The notes under the pieces are model-generated. The model was given only the letters and a program-made list of their open reading frames with translations, did no database searches and was not told the DNA's origin. DNA of 64,000 bases from the NCBI GenBank assembly GCA_013214575.1, contig JABSSD010000027.1, forward strand, positions 148,688 to 212,687, given 5' to 3'. The stretch comes from Paracoccaceae bacterium. Lineage in GTDB: Bacteria; Pseudomonadota; Alphaproteobacteria; Rhodobacterales; Rhodobacteraceae. Of the stretch, positions 1 to 9,029 are shown piece after piece. How positions within the stretch are numbered: position 1 is the stretch's first letter; each line of letters starts with the position of its first letter. Both the position numbers and the translations under genes were made by a program.

Positions 1-1278
1 TTGCTGGATGGTGGCGATACCTGGCATGGCAGCTATACCTGCTATCAGACCGCTGGTCAGGATATGGTCAACGTGATGAATGCGCTTAAACCGGATGCAA
101 TGACCTTCCATTGGGAATTCACCCTTGGCTCAGAGCGGGTGAGCGAGATTGTCGAAGGCCTGCCGTTTGCGGCCTTGGGTCAGAACATTTTTGACGCCGA
201 GTGGAACGAGCCAACAGAGCTGTTTCCGCCGTATAAATTCTTTGAGACGGGCGGCGTCAAGGTGGCTGTGATCGGCCAGGCCTTTCCCTATATGCCAATC
301 GCAAACCCCGGCTGGATGTTCCCCGAATATTCGTTTGGTATTCGCGATGAGCGGATGCAGGAAATGGTCGATGAGGTGCGCGCCAAAGGCGCCGAGCTGG
401 TGGTCTGCCTGAGCCATAACGGCTTCGACGTTGATAAGCAGATGGCAGGCAAGGTGAGCGGCATTGACGTGATCCTGTCGGGCCACACCCATGACGCGCT
501 GCCGGAACCTGTTTTGGTGGGCGAAACCATTATTGTCGCATCCGGCTCTAACGGCAAATTTGTCAGCCGGGTGGATCTGGATGTCCGCAACGGCCGGATG
601 ATGGGCTTTCGCCACAAACTGATCCCGATCTTTTCCGATGTGATCACCCCCGATGCCGAGGTGGCACAGTTGATCGACGCGCAACGCGCACCCTATGTGG
701 ATCAGCTGGGTGAAGTCATTGGTCGCACCGGCGATGACCAGACCCTGTACCGCCGTGGTAACTTTAACGGCACCTGGGACGACCTGATCTGTGACGCGCT
801 GATTTCCGAACGCGAGGCGGATATTGCCCTGTCGCCGGGCGTGCGCTGGGGGCCCTCCATTCTGCCGGGACAAGACATCACCCGCGAAGACATCTGGAAC
901 GTCACCTCGATGACCTATGGCGAGGCCTACAGGACCGAGATGACCGGTGAATTCCTGCATGTCATTCTGGAGGATGTCGCAGACAACCTGTTCAATCCCG
1001 ATCCCTACTATCAGCAGGGCGGCGATATGGTGCGTGTCGGGGGCCTTGGCTACCGGATTGACGTCTCCAAACCGCAGGGCAGCCGCATCACCGAAATGAC
1101 CCTGCTCAAGACCGGCGAGCTGATTGATCCGTCCCGGACCTATCAGGTTGCGGGCTGGGCCTCGGTCAATGAAGACACCGAAGGTCCAAAAATATGGGAC
1201 GTGGTCGAGGCGCATATCGCCAAACAAGGCACGATCTCGCTTGATCCAAACAACAGTGTGAAAGTGGTTGGAGCCTAG
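1..1278 (+). CDS. soxB: SoxB thiosulfohydrolase, 5'-truncated by window edge
   Basis: C-terminal 425 residues of SoxB, the dimanganese enzyme that hydrolyses sulfate from the cysteine-bound sulfonate on SoxYZ in the periplasm. Visible are the metal/substrate motif LDGGDTWHGS at the very start, FHWEFTLGSE, LSHNGFDVD and the metal ligand motif LSGHTHDALPEP, then the 5'-nucleotidase C-terminal domain. The family is usually about 560 residues, so roughly 140 N-terminal residues including the Tat signal lie upstream. The TTG at base 1 is an internal Leu codon, not a start. It is followed 33 bases later by soxC on the same strand, so it is part of a sox operon whose soxXYZA genes would lie to the left. 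Confidence 0.95.
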   Translation: MLDGGDTWHGSYTCYQTAGQDMVNVMNALKPDAMTFHWEFTLGSERVSEIVEGLPFAALGQNIFDAEWNEPTELFPPYKFFETGGVKVAVIGQAFPYMPIANPGWMFPEYSFGIRDERMQEMVDEVRAKGAELVVCLSHNGFDVDKQMAGKVSGIDVILSGHTHDALPEPVLVGETIIVASGSNGKFVSRVDLDVRNGRMMGFRHKLIPIFSDVITPDAEVAQLIDAQRAPYVDQLGEVIGRTGDDQTLYRRGNFNGTWDDLICDALISEREADIALSPGVRWGPSILPGQDITREDIWNVTSMTYGEAYRTEMTGEFLHVILEDVADNLFNPDPYYQQGGDMVRVGGLGYRIDVSKPQGSRITEMTLLKTGELIDPSRTYQVAGWASVNEDTEGPKIWDVVEAHIAKQGTISLDPNNSVKVVGA

Positions 1279-1311
1279 GCTCCGCACGCCACAATAAAAA
1301 GGCATCTGAAT

Positions 1312-2595
1312 ATGTCAGATAATGAAAACGATCCAGTCCGCTCTCGGCGCGCGTTCCTAAGTGGGGCGGTGGCGGCTGGGGCAGGGGTGCTGACAACCAG
1401 TGCCGCAGCCGCGCAAACTGCGGACCCCTTGATCACCGAGATCCAGCCATGGGCACAGGGATTTGGCGACGGGGTTGATGCGGTGCGCTATGGCCTGCCA
1501 AGCGAACATGAGGGCGACGTCATTCGCCGCAATGTGGAATGGCTGACCGCCGATACCGTCAGCTCCATCAACTTTACCCCGATCCATGCGCTGGATGGCA
1601 CCATCACTCCGCAGGGCTGCGCATTTGAGCGCCATCACTCGGGGGCGATTGATCTGAAAAAAGACGATTACCGGCTGATGATCCACGGTCTGGTCGATAA
1701 CCCGCTGGTGTTTAGCTACGCCGACCTGGAACGGTTTCCACGCGAAAACCATGTGTATTTTTGCGAATGTGCCGCCAACACCGGTATGGAATGGGCCGGC
1801 GCACAGCTGAATGGCGCGCAGTTCACTCACGGTATGATCCACAACATGGAATACACCGGCGTGCCGCTGCGCACCCTTCTAGAGGAAGCGGGCTTTGATA
1901 CTTCGGGTGATCTAAAGGACAAATGGGTCTATGTCGAAGGCGCGGACGCGTCGTCAAACGGGCGCTCAATCCCGATGGAAAAGGCGCTTGATGATGTGCT
2001 GGTCACCTTTAAGGCCAATGGCGAGGCGCTGCGCAAAGAGCATGGCTACCCTGTACGCCTGGTTGTTCCCGGTTGGGAGGGCAACCTGTGGATCAAATGG
2101 ATCCGTCGTATCGAAGTGATGGACGGCCCGGTTGAAAGCCGCGAAGAGACCAGCAAATACACCGATACGCTGGAGGATGGCACCAGCCGCAAGTGGACCT
2201 GGGCGATGGATGCAAAGTCGGTTGTGACAAGCCCCAGCCCGCAGGCGCCGATCAAACATGGCACCGGGCCACTGGTCATCACCGGCCTAGCATGGTCCGG
2301 GCGCGGCGCGATCAGCCGGGTGGATGTGTCCAAGGACGGCGGCAAGACCTGGGAGACAGCCCGTCTTGCCAAGCCCGGTGAGAAGATGGCGCTGACGCGT
2401 TTCTATCTCGACACCAACTGGGATGGCTCGGAAATGATGCTGCAATCGCGCGCCATGGATGACACCGGCTATGTGCAACCCACCAAGACGCAGTTGCGCG
2501 AGGTGCGTGGGTTGAACTCGATCTATCATAACAACTGTATCCAAACCTGGCTGGTGCGGTCCAACGGTGAGGCAGAAAATGTCGAAGTTTCTTAA
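1312..2595 (+). CDS. soxC: SoxC, molybdopterin subunit of sulfane dehydrogenase
   Basis: 427-residue molybdenum-cofactor protein of the sulfite oxidase fold. With SoxD it oxidises the outer sulfane sulfur on SoxY during thiosulfate oxidation. A Tat signal is clear: twin Arg at residues 12-13 in SRRAFLSGA followed by an Ala-rich segment. The motif FCECAANTGMEW at about 150-161 carries the Mo-ligand Cys (probably C153). The oxidoreductase molybdopterin domain fills roughly 100-290 and a Mo-co dimerisation domain follows. It overlaps soxD by 17 bases, which fits translational coupling of the two subunits. Presence of soxCD indicates complete oxidation to sulfate without sulfur globules. Confidence 0.95.
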   Translation: MSDNENDPVRSRRAFLSGAVAAGAGVLTTSAAAAQTADPLITEIQPWAQGFGDGVDAVRYGLPSEHEGDVIRRNVEWLTADTVSSINFTPIHALDGTITPQGCAFERHHSGAIDLKKDDYRLMIHGLVDNPLVFSYADLERFPRENHVYFCECAANTGMEWAGAQLNGAQFTHGMIHNMEYTGVPLRTLLEEAGFDTSGDLKDKWVYVEGADASSNGRSIPMEKALDDVLVTFKANGEALRKEHGYPVRLVVPGWEGNLWIKWIRRIEVMDGPVESREETSKYTDTLEDGTSRKWTWAMDAKSVVTSPSPQAPIKHGTGPLVITGLAWSGRGAISRVDVSKDGGKTWETARLAKPGEKMALTRFYLDTNWDGSEMMLQSRAMDDTGYVQPTKTQLREVRGLNSIYHNNCIQTWLVRSNGEAENVEVS

Positions 2596-3604
2596 ATCAG
2601 CCGCTGTGGCTGTTGCGATTACCCTGATCGCGGCACCGGCGTTTGCCGGTAAGTTTGGTCTGGGTCGCGCGGCGCTGCCGGCAGAAATCGCTGCCTGGGA
2701 CGGCGATATCAGCCCTGATGGCACCGGGTTGCCGGTTGGCTCGGGGGATGCGCTGATCGGCGAAGAGATCTTTGCCGACCAATGCGCCGCCTGCCACGGT
2801 GATTTTGCCGAAGGCATCGGCAACTGGCCGAAGCTGGCAGGCGGTGCTGATACGCTGAACTATGATGATCCGCTCAAGACTGTCGGGTCTTATTGGCCGC
2901 ATCTGACAACCGCCTTTGATTACATCAAACGCTCCATGCCTTACGGCAATGCGGGTAGCCTATCGGATGATGAGGTCTATGCCATTGTGGCCTATATCCT
3001 CTATTCCAATGATCTGGTCGAAGATGATTTTGTCCTGTCGAACGAGACGTTCTTTGACGTTGAGATGCCAAACGCCGGGGGCTTCATCATCGATGACCGC
3101 GCTGAGACGGAATATGCTTTATGGACAGGCGAGCCCTGCATGGTGAACTGCAAGGACGAAGTTGTTGTGACCATGCGGGCCTTGGTTCTGGACGTGACAC
3201 CGGATCAGGATGAAGCCGCTGAGGAGGAGGTCACAGAGAGTACCGAGGCCAAAGTTGAAGCTTTGGCGGCCGATGTGATTGACGCTGAACTGGCCGCCGC
3301 TGGGGCCAAGGTCTTCAAGAAATGCAAATCCTGCCATCAGATTGGCGACAGCGCCAAGAACCGCACCGGGCCGATCCTGACAGGCATCGTCAACGGCACG
3401 GCTGGCGCGGTTGACGGCTTTCGGTACTCAAAACCACTGAAGGCAGCCGCTGACGGTGGTTTGGTTTGGACTAAAGCAGAACTGGGAGCATTCCTGGCCA
3501 AGCCGAGAGCCTATCTTAAGGGCACAAAGATGTCCTTTTCTGGCCTAAAGAAAGAGGCCGATCAGCTTGCAATTATCGAATACCTCAGGTCGTTTGAGAA
3601 GTGA
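2579..3604 (+). CDS. soxD: SoxD, dihaem cytochrome c subunit of sulfane dehydrogenase
   Basis: 341-residue periplasmic cytochrome c, electron-accepting partner of SoxC. A Sec signal occupies residues 1-23 (ends AAPAFA). Two haem-binding sites are seen: CAACH at 69-73 and CKSCH at 249-253, with a likely Met axial ligand in GTKMSF near 318. An acidic linker with many Glu residues lies between the two cytochrome domains. The ATG at 2579 is chosen over an in-frame ATG at 2567 because it gives a normal signal peptide. A strong hairpin with a T tract follows 28 bases after the stop and probably ends the sox transcript or attenuates it before the DUF302 gene. Confidence 0.93.
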   Translation: MSKFLKSAAVAVAITLIAAPAFAGKFGLGRAALPAEIAAWDGDISPDGTGLPVGSGDALIGEEIFADQCAACHGDFAEGIGNWPKLAGGADTLNYDDPLKTVGSYWPHLTTAFDYIKRSMPYGNAGSLSDDEVYAIVAYILYSNDLVEDDFVLSNETFFDVEMPNAGGFIIDDRAETEYALWTGEPCMVNCKDEVVVTMRALVLDVTPDQDEAAEEEVTESTEAKVEALAADVIDAELAAAGAKVFKKCKSCHQIGDSAKNRTGPILTGIVNGTAGAVDGFRYSKPLKAAADGGLVWTKAELGAFLAKPRAYLKGTKMSFSGLKKEADQLAIIEYLRSFEK

Positions 3605-3632
3605 AACCGGGGCGCTATATGTGAGTTTTCCA

Positions 3633-3667
3633 GACCCTTGCTGCTTTTGCCGCAAGGGTCTTTTTTT
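3633..3667 (+). terminator. Rho-independent terminator after soxD
   Basis: A 9-base perfect stem (gacccttgc / gcaagggtc) with a 10-base loop is followed directly by seven T. It sits between soxD and the DUF302 gene. Confidence 0.85.
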
Positions 3668-3713
3668 GGTCATAAAATCGCAGCAAGGGTGCTGGCAATC
3701 GGGGAGTGAAATC

Positions 3714-4163
3714 ATGAGATCATTTTTAATCGGCGGCATGTTGACTGTTATGGCAACTGTTAGCGCTGCGGGGCCTACGATCGCGGAGGGTGCCTCGACG
3801 GTTTATAAATACGATGGCAGCTTTGATGACGCAGCATTCAGCGTCGAAAGTGCGATTATCGATAAGGGGCTGAATATCGACTATATCAGTCACGTCGGTG
3901 AGATGCTGAACCGCACGGGGCAGGACGTGGGCAGCGACATCACCCTGTTTGACAATGCCGAGATCTACATTTTCTGTTCGGCCGTTCTGTCGCGCAAAAT
4001 GATGGAGGCTGACCCGATGAACATCGCCCATTGTCCCTATGGAATATTTGTAGCGGATCGTGCAGGCGAGGTCATGGTGGGGTTTCGCAATTACCCCGAA
4101 GGCCCGATGCAGGAGGTTCAGTCGCTGTTGGAAGAGATCGTGAGTGAGGCTTTGGCGGAGTGA
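3714..4163 (+). CDS. DUF302-family secreted protein next to sox genes
   Basis: 149 residues. The first about 24 form a hydrophobic signal peptide (MRSFLIGG...AAGPTIAEG), and the rest matches the compact DUF302 pattern: a repeated alpha-beta fold with a central IFCSAVLSRKMMEADP segment and a late Gly-Phe-Arg-Asn-Tyr. The function of DUF302 is not established; members are often found with sulfur or redox genes. The start at 3714 is chosen because it opens with the signal peptide and lies past the soxD terminator; a longer frame from 3567 would run through that terminator. A role in Sox metabolism is inferred only from position. It ends in a convergent terminator shared with the MBL genes. Confidence 0.75.
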   Translation: MRSFLIGGMLTVMATVSAAGPTIAEGASTVYKYDGSFDDAAFSVESAIIDKGLNIDYISHVGEMLNRTGQDVGSDITLFDNAEIYIFCSAVLSRKMMEADPMNIAHCPYGIFVADRAGEVMVGFRNYPEGPMQEVQSLLEEIVSEALAE

Positions 4164-4217
4164 TGTCGGAGCGACATGTCGATCCAATAGCCGTGCAATA
4201 AAGGCTGTCTAAGCCGT

Positions 4218-4256
4218 AAAAATGCCAATCAGAGATCAATCTGATTGGCATTTTTT
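4218..4256. terminator. Bidirectional terminator between sox block and MBL genes
   Basis: A 12-base stem (aatgccaatcag / ctgattggcatt) with an 8-base loop, flanked by A on the left and T on the right, lies between two convergent genes, so it can end transcription from both sides. Confidence 0.85.
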
Positions 4257-4264
4257 GGTGTCGC

Positions 4265-5209
4265 TTATTCGAATTCCATCTGCTCATAGACCCGGCCTGC
4301 GTTCTTGGTTGCAAGCTCTTCGAAAGTATCAAGATTGGCGTAGGGCGACTGATCAACATAATAGGCACTGGCCAGATCGCCGTCATTCTCCAGATGGGCG
4401 CCGATTTTTGCCCGCAGATAGACCAGATAGTCACGGGTATAGCGCCGCACCTGATCCATATTGGTGGGATGCCCATGTCCGGGAATGACATAGGTGGCGT
4501 TCAGCGGCTCAAAGGCGGCGTCCCATGTATCAATCCAATCGGCGGTCATTGTATGCTCAAAAATCGGCAGCATGCGTTCGTGAAAGGCCATGTCCCCCGC
4601 CAGGACCAGGCCTTTTTCAGGCAGCCAAATGACGATATCACCGGGGCTGTGGGATGGGCCAAGGTAGAGGGCTTCGATCCGCATGTCGCCCATCTCAACC
4701 ACATAAGAGTCTTCGAATGTCTGAGTGGGTAAAACCACCCGGGTATCATCCGCCTGTTCCTTTACCCGTTCCTGAGCTGCCCGCAAGGATTGGCCGCCGT
4801 GGGCTTCGAAATCAGCGGCGGCGTCCACATGGGCCAGGATTTCAACACCCAGATCCGCCCAGTAGGAATTGCCAAGCATGGCATGGCCCTGACCGTTTTC
4901 GTTGAATACCAGCTTTACCGGCTGATCGGTAATAGCCTTGATTTCAAGGTGCAGCGCTTCGGCCAGCTGGTATGAGGCGCCGCCATTGATCACCACAACG
5001 CCGTCGCCGGTTATAATGAAGCTCAGGTTATTGTTGTGACCGGCGTTTTCATAGGTCGGCGGTGCGGTGGCGCCAATGGCCGAAAATACACCCGGGATCA
5101 CTTCATATGGTTTGGAATAGAGCACCGAGCCGGGGTATTGATCGGCGATGTCTTCGCTGGCAACGGCCGGGGTGGTGAGCAGGGCAAAAGCAAGAATGGC
5201 GTGTTTCAT
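4265..5209 (-). CDS. Secreted MBL-fold protein with lost HxHxDH motif (SoxH-like)
   Basis: 314 residues with a Sec signal (residues 1-18, ending PAVAS). The fold matches the periplasmic metallo-beta-lactamase hydrolases found with sox and quinoprotein systems. The late ligand positions are kept: H187 (GPSHSPGD), D206 (VLAGDMAFH) and H245 (VIPGHGHP). The central HxHxDH motif, expected in the segment before LGN, instead reads NENGQGHAMLGN (103-114), so the usual first-site ligands are absent. Two ATGs compete; 5209 is preferred because GGAGG lies 7 bases before it, whereas it touches the ATG at 5215. It follows the second MBL gene immediately in the same transcript. Substrate is unknown. Confidence 0.8.
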   Translation of the reverse strand: MKHAILAFALLTTPAVASEDIADQYPGSVLYSKPYEVIPGVFSAIGATAPPTYENAGHNNNLSFIITGDGVVVINGGASYQLAEALHLEIKAITDQPVKLVFNENGQGHAMLGNSYWADLGVEILAHVDAAADFEAHGGQSLRAAQERVKEQADDTRVVLPTQTFEDSYVVEMGDMRIEALYLGPSHSPGDIVIWLPEKGLVLAGDMAFHERMLPIFEHTMTADWIDTWDAAFEPLNATYVIPGHGHPTNMDQVRRYTRDYLVYLRAKIGAHLENDGDLASAYYVDQSPYANLDTFEELATKNAGRVYEQMEFE

Positions 5210-5211
5210 AT

Positions 5212-6132
5212 TCATGCCTCCGCCACAAAAGCATAGCCGTCGGCGATCTTGTCCACATAGCCAATACCATTGCCGGTCAGGTGATATCCGATCACCCGGG
5301 TTTTTTCATGTGACAGCTGATCCATCAGCACGGTGCGGGTTGCCGCCGCCGTTTCGGGATCCTGATCAGACCCAGAGGCCCATTCGGGTTTGGCAAAGGC
5401 GATATGATCGTTGCCAATGCAATCGCCCAGGATCATCACCGACTCGGAGCCGCTGCGGACCTCAAGCGCCATGTGGCCGGGGGTATGGCCGATTGTGGCG
5501 CGGGCTGCGATGCCCGGCAGGATCTCCTCGCCGTCGCCAAACAGGGTAATCTGATCCTCGATCATCGACAGCCTGCGCTGTGCGCCGATGGCAAAAGATG
5601 CCCGTGCGTCGCCAACATCATCTATGGTGTTTGGGTCCATCCAATACTCCCATTCGGTTTTGCCGATCATGTAGCTGGCTGCCGGAAAGAGAGGGTCGTC
5701 AAAATCATCCAGCAGCCCCCACAAATGATCCGGATGCGCATGGGTAAAGATAATGTCGGTCACATCGTCGGGGGTGACACCCAAGGCCTCTAACGACTCC
5801 AACAGACGTCCCGAATTCGCAGAGAAGTCCGGTCCGGACCCAACATCGAACAAGATCGTCCGATCCCCTTGTCGCAGCAGGGTGACGTTACAAGGCGGGG
5901 TCAGCCGCTCGACGGATTGCCCGTAGGTTTTGAGAATGGGCAGCAATTCATCCTGTGGCATCGGGTCGAATATGAAGCTGCCCGGCAATGTCAAAAATCC
6001 ATCGCTAACAACATCAATTGTCATGTCGGCAAACGCGACCTGCGCATGGGCCGGTCTGGTTTGCAGGCCCAGTGCTGCGCCAACGGTCAGTGCAGCGCTG
6101 CCCGCAAGAAATTTTCTTCTGGGTAACTTCAT
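5212..6132 (-). CDS. Tat-exported MBL-fold hydrolase
   Basis: 306 residues. A Tat signal is plain: twin Arg at 5-6 in PRRKFLAGS and a cut after PAHA (about residue 30). The metallo-beta-lactamase motif is complete: HAHPDH at 131-136, H216/H220 in GHTPGH, D237 in LGDCIG and a late His in VIGYHLTG. It should therefore bind two metals and hydrolyse or oxidise a periplasmic substrate, unlike its downstream neighbour. The start at 6132 is chosen because it opens with the signal; a frame from 6144 adds four residues. The stop is two bases before the start of the degenerate MBL gene, so the two are co-translated. A glyoxalase II-like or sulfur dioxygenase-like role cannot be told apart. Confidence 0.85.
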   Translation of the reverse strand: MKLPRRKFLAGSAALTVGAALGLQTRPAHAQVAFADMTIDVVSDGFLTLPGSFIFDPMPQDELLPILKTYGQSVERLTPPCNVTLLRQGDRTILFDVGSGPDFSANSGRLLESLEALGVTPDDVTDIIFTHAHPDHLWGLLDDFDDPLFPAASYMIGKTEWEYWMDPNTIDDVGDARASFAIGAQRRLSMIEDQITLFGDGEEILPGIAARATIGHTPGHMALEVRSGSESVMILGDCIGNDHIAFAKPEWASGSDQDPETAAATRTVLMDQLSHEKTRVIGYHLTGNGIGYVDKIADGYAFVAEA

Positions 6133-6144
6133 CACTCTCTCCAA

Positions 6145-7066
6145 TAATTCTCCTATTCGAATATGTATTATTGTTCACCTTGGAGCAAGGCTTTCGACAG
6201 GCCAGCAGACAATGAAATATTGCTTATCCCCTTCGGAGAAATGAGGAAACAGGCGCTGCCCAATCGGCGGACCCCATCACCGCTAATTTCAGGCGGGATT
6301 GCCAGCCAAGACATAGGGTTCTTCAACAGGGTCCTGGCTTGTGCTGAGCTGCGCTTCCTGTTGAAGGTCACAGATATCTGCAAGCGCCTGCGCGCGGAGC
6401 TCGCTTTCTGGCTGACAGGCGAACAAATAGCGCGGCCTGAGCCCTTCTTTGCGAAGTCGCATGGCAAGCCCCGCGTTCGCTGCCCGTCAGGGTATTGCAT
6501 AGCAATGTCGCGAGAGGGATGTCAGGTGGGGCCTGTAAGGGTCAGCTGAGCGAACAGGTTTACAGTGAGGCGCCGCACCAATGTGTCTCGCGGCTTTGAT
6601 CGCTCAGCGGGGCCATACGGAAGGAGCAGAATCCGTCCAAAGCCAAACATCAGTCCCATCAAAAGGTATGTCGCGAAGGAAATCCGGTTCACAAACGCCC
6701 CGGTCGCAAAACCGTTGTAAGCTGTTTTTCCTAAAAACAGCGGCGTTTCATCCAAAATGGACAGCGAGATAAGGGCCCAGACAACGTGCGGACAAATACC
6801 ATTTCATGCCCCGCTCGGGTCCGAACTAGATGAGAGACGGTCAGGACCAGGGCCCGCGCAGGCAGATTGCGCAGCATCAGCCGCGGCCAATCATACAGTG
6901 TCGATAGTCAGCCGCTCGACGCCGTGCAAGGCCACATCGTTGGGATCATTGCAGGCTGACGCCGTGGTCAATAATGATGTCGAGACGGTACCAAATCCTG
7001 TCACAGTTCGGTCAGGACCGTCGGTTTTTCATTGTCTGGCCGCCTGAAACGCTTAGGTGTTGAGCT
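6145..7066. other. 922-base stretch without a convincing gene
   Basis: Short frames exist on both strands (for example minus 6522-6755 and minus 6168-6500), but none has a recognisable motif, a good ribosome site or normal codon pattern over its length. An 11-base word, cggtcaggacc, occurs at 6838-6848 and 7009-7019. The stretch also holds the promoters of the MBL pair (left) and of the DUF2059 gene (right). It may be decayed coding DNA; I cannot name the source. Confidence 0.4.
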
Positions 7067-7918
7067 ATGAAATATGTCTCCCTCATTCCCGCACTGTTGA
7101 TGCGTGGCCTGCGCGCCCTTGTTCTTGCATCCCTTTTGTTGCCGAATACCGCCGCTGCTGCAGATCGTGACCAGATTGAAACCTTCCTGGAAGTCACTGG
7201 TTTTGATGTTGCCCTGGACAGTATCGCCCTGTCTGCCGGCAGTGCACCCGACATGTTGGGGTTGGAGCCCGGAGAATTTGGCACCGCTTGGGCGCGTCTG
7301 TCGCATCAGGTGTTTGATACAGATGTGATGCATGATCTGGCGCTGCAAATCCTGGTGGAGACGCTTGATGAGGAAGCCTTGGCCCATGCCTCGGCGTTTT
7401 ATGCCAGCGCCTTGGGTCAGCGGCTGGTTGCGGCTGAAAATTCGGCTCACATGATCGAAGAGGACGATGTTGTCCAAGCGGCCGGCCGGCGCATCATCTC
7501 GGATCTTGTCCGCGATGGCGCTGAGCGCTTGGCTCTGTTGAAACGGATGGCGGCCGCAATTGACGCCTCGGGTACCGGGGTTAAGGCCGTGCAACAGATC
7601 CAGCTCCGCTTTCTCATGGCGGCCCGCGACGCTGGGGTGATTGAACTGGAGCTGAGCGTCGAAGGTCTGCAAGCGCTGCTGAAAGAACAAGAGGGAGATT
7701 TGCGGCTGGCGCTGCTCGCCTCGTCCTTGGCGGGTTCGGCATATATCTACCAGGCGTTTTCGGACCAGGACCTGTTGGATTATGTCGTCGCGCTGGAACA
7801 GCCGTTGATGCAAACCGTCTATGAACTGCTGAATGCGGTGCAGTATGAAATCACCGCAAACCGGTTTGAACTGCTGGCGTCCCGGCTGTCTGAATTGACC
7901 GCAGGTCAAGATATCTAG
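7067..7918 (+). CDS. DUF2059-containing exported protein
   Basis: 283 residues. An N-terminal signal peptide (about 1-32, ending AAAA) is followed by an almost wholly helical protein. Two similar halves (about 35-150 and 165-275) fit the DUF2059 repeat, with segments such as EALAHASAFYASALGQRLVAA that are typical of this domain (helix then F-Y-x-S-x-x-G). The role is unknown; related proteins are periplasmic or lipoprotein-like. No operon partner is seen: the gene is alone between the non-coding stretch and the rplU promoter. Confidence 0.75.
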   Translation: MKYVSLIPALLMRGLRALVLASLLLPNTAAAADRDQIETFLEVTGFDVALDSIALSAGSAPDMLGLEPGEFGTAWARLSHQVFDTDVMHDLALQILVETLDEEALAHASAFYASALGQRLVAAENSAHMIEEDDVVQAAGRRIISDLVRDGAERLALLKRMAAAIDASGTGVKAVQQIQLRFLMAARDAGVIELELSVEGLQALLKEQEGDLRLALLASSLAGSAYIYQAFSDQDLLDYVVALEQPLMQTVYELLNAVQYEITANRFELLASRLSELTAGQDI

Positions 7919-7994
7919 CACCGCAAAGCAAAGCCAGAGGGGCAGGGTGCAAAGCTGGGCGCACAACTGAGTGTCGGGCCCGTTTTTGTTGGGC

Positions 7995-8023
7995 TTGACA
8001 GGCCTGCGCAACTGCCGCATAAG
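7995..8023 (+). promoter_or_regulatory. Putative sigma-70 promoter of rplU-rpmA
   Basis: TTGACA at 7995-8000 and CATAAG at 8018-8023 are separated by 17 bases. This would give a leader of about 130 bases before rplU. Inferred by eye only. Confidence 0.5.
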
Positions 8024-8161
8024 CCCGCATCCCGGCTCAAAATCTTTTTTGGGCGGGGATTATTACGTAATTCGTCCCCAACGGGACGCGCCGTTCGAGG
8101 TGGCCTAGGCCGAAACGCCCGATAAGGGGACCACAGAACGCGGTTGAAAAAGGAAAGACGC

Positions 8162-8719
8162 ATGTTTGCGGTCCTCAAGACTGGCGGCAAGCAGTACAAA
8201 GTTCATTCGGGTGACGTTCTCCGTATTGAAAAATTGGCTGCTGATGCTGGCGAAACAATTCAGTTCAACGACATCCTGATGCTGGGCGGCGACGCTCCGG
8301 TTGTGGGTGCACCCTTTGTTGAAGGCGCTGCAGTGCAGGCCGAGGTCATCGACCAGATCAAAGGCGAAAAGCTGATCCACTTCGTCAAGCGCCGTCGTAA
8401 GCACTCTTCTAAGCGCACCAAAGGTCACCGTCAAAAGCTGACACTGATCCGGATCACTGAGATCCTAGCCACGGGTGCTGACGCCACTGGTGTAAAAGTT
8501 GCAACGGGTAAAGCTGCTCCGGCTGCCAAGGTCGCTGCATCTGATGATCTGACACAGTTGACCGGTGTAGGCCCTGCCGCCGCCGTCAAACTGAACGACG
8601 CTGGCCTGACCAGCTTTGCTCAGATCGCAGCCTTGTCGGCAGATGACATTGCTGGTATCGAAGCGGTTAAAGTGAAGCCCGAATGGGTTGAGCAAGCCAA
8701 AGATCTGGCTAAAGGCTAA
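8162..8719 (+). CDS. rplU: Ribosomal protein L21 with C-terminal helix-hairpin-helix extension
   Basis: 185 residues. The first about 103 are a standard bL21 ([14 protein letters not shown] at the start, a basic [16 protein letters not shown] segment near 78-95). After an Ala/Lys linker comes an extra domain of about 60 residues with [20 protein letters not shown] and [14 protein letters not shown], the pattern of a helix-hairpin-helix. Bacterial L21 is normally about 103 residues; such extensions are known in alphaproteobacteria, function unclear. The ATG at 8162 is chosen because it begins the conserved protein and has AAAGGAAAGACGC before it. rpmA follows after 11 bases. Confidence 0.97.
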   Translation: MFAVLKTGGKQYKVHSGDVLRIEKLAADAGETIQFNDILMLGGDAPVVGAPFVEGAAVQAEVIDQIKGEKLIHFVKRRRKHSSKRTKGHRQKLTLIRITEILATGADATGVKVATGKAAPAAKVAASDDLTQLTGVGPAAAVKLNDAGLTSFAQIAALSADDIAGIEAVKVKPEWVEQAKDLAKG

Positions 8720-8730
8720 GGAGAGACAGA

Positions 8731-9000
8731 ATGGCACATAAAAAAGCTGGTGGTTCCTCCCGTAACGGCCGCGACTCTGCTGGTCGCCGCCTTGGCGTGA
8801 AACTATATGGTGGCCAAGCGGCCATCTCGGGTAACATCATCGTTCGTCAGCGCGGCACCAAGTTTTGGCCGGGCGAAGGCGTAGGCATGGGCAAAGACCA
8901 TACGATCTTTGCCGTTGTCGAAGGCGCTGTTACCTTCCACAAAGGCCTGAAAGGCCGCACCTTTATTTCGGTTCTGCCAGTGGCGGAGGCCGCTGAATAA
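8731..9000 (+). CDS. rpmA: Ribosomal protein L27
   Basis: 89 residues, full-length bL27 with the conserved N-terminus [16 protein letters not shown] and the GVKLYGGQ and [20 protein letters not shown] motifs. The N-terminal tail reaches the peptidyl-transferase centre. No cleavable N-terminal extension of the firmicute kind is present. GGAGAGAC precedes the start. It is co-transcribed with rplU and followed by a terminator. Confidence 0.98.
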   Translation: MAHKKAGGSSRNGRDSAGRRLGVKLYGGQAAISGNIIVRQRGTKFWPGEGVGMGKDHTIFAVVEGAVTFHKGLKGRTFISVLPVAEAAE

Positions 9001-9029
9001 ACCGAACCCACAAGGTTAAGAAAATTTGG

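Noticed and set aside
1..3. TTG at base 1 as a start of soxB
   Set aside because: The conserved metal motif begins at once and the family N-terminus is missing; it is an internal codon.
130..1305. Long minus-strand frame of 391 residues opposite soxB
   Set aside because: It mirrors soxB codon use, has no motif, and soxB is certain.
6522..6755. 77-residue minus frame with a hydrophobic stretch
   Set aside because: No ribosome site, no family pattern and poor codon use; not enough to call a gene.
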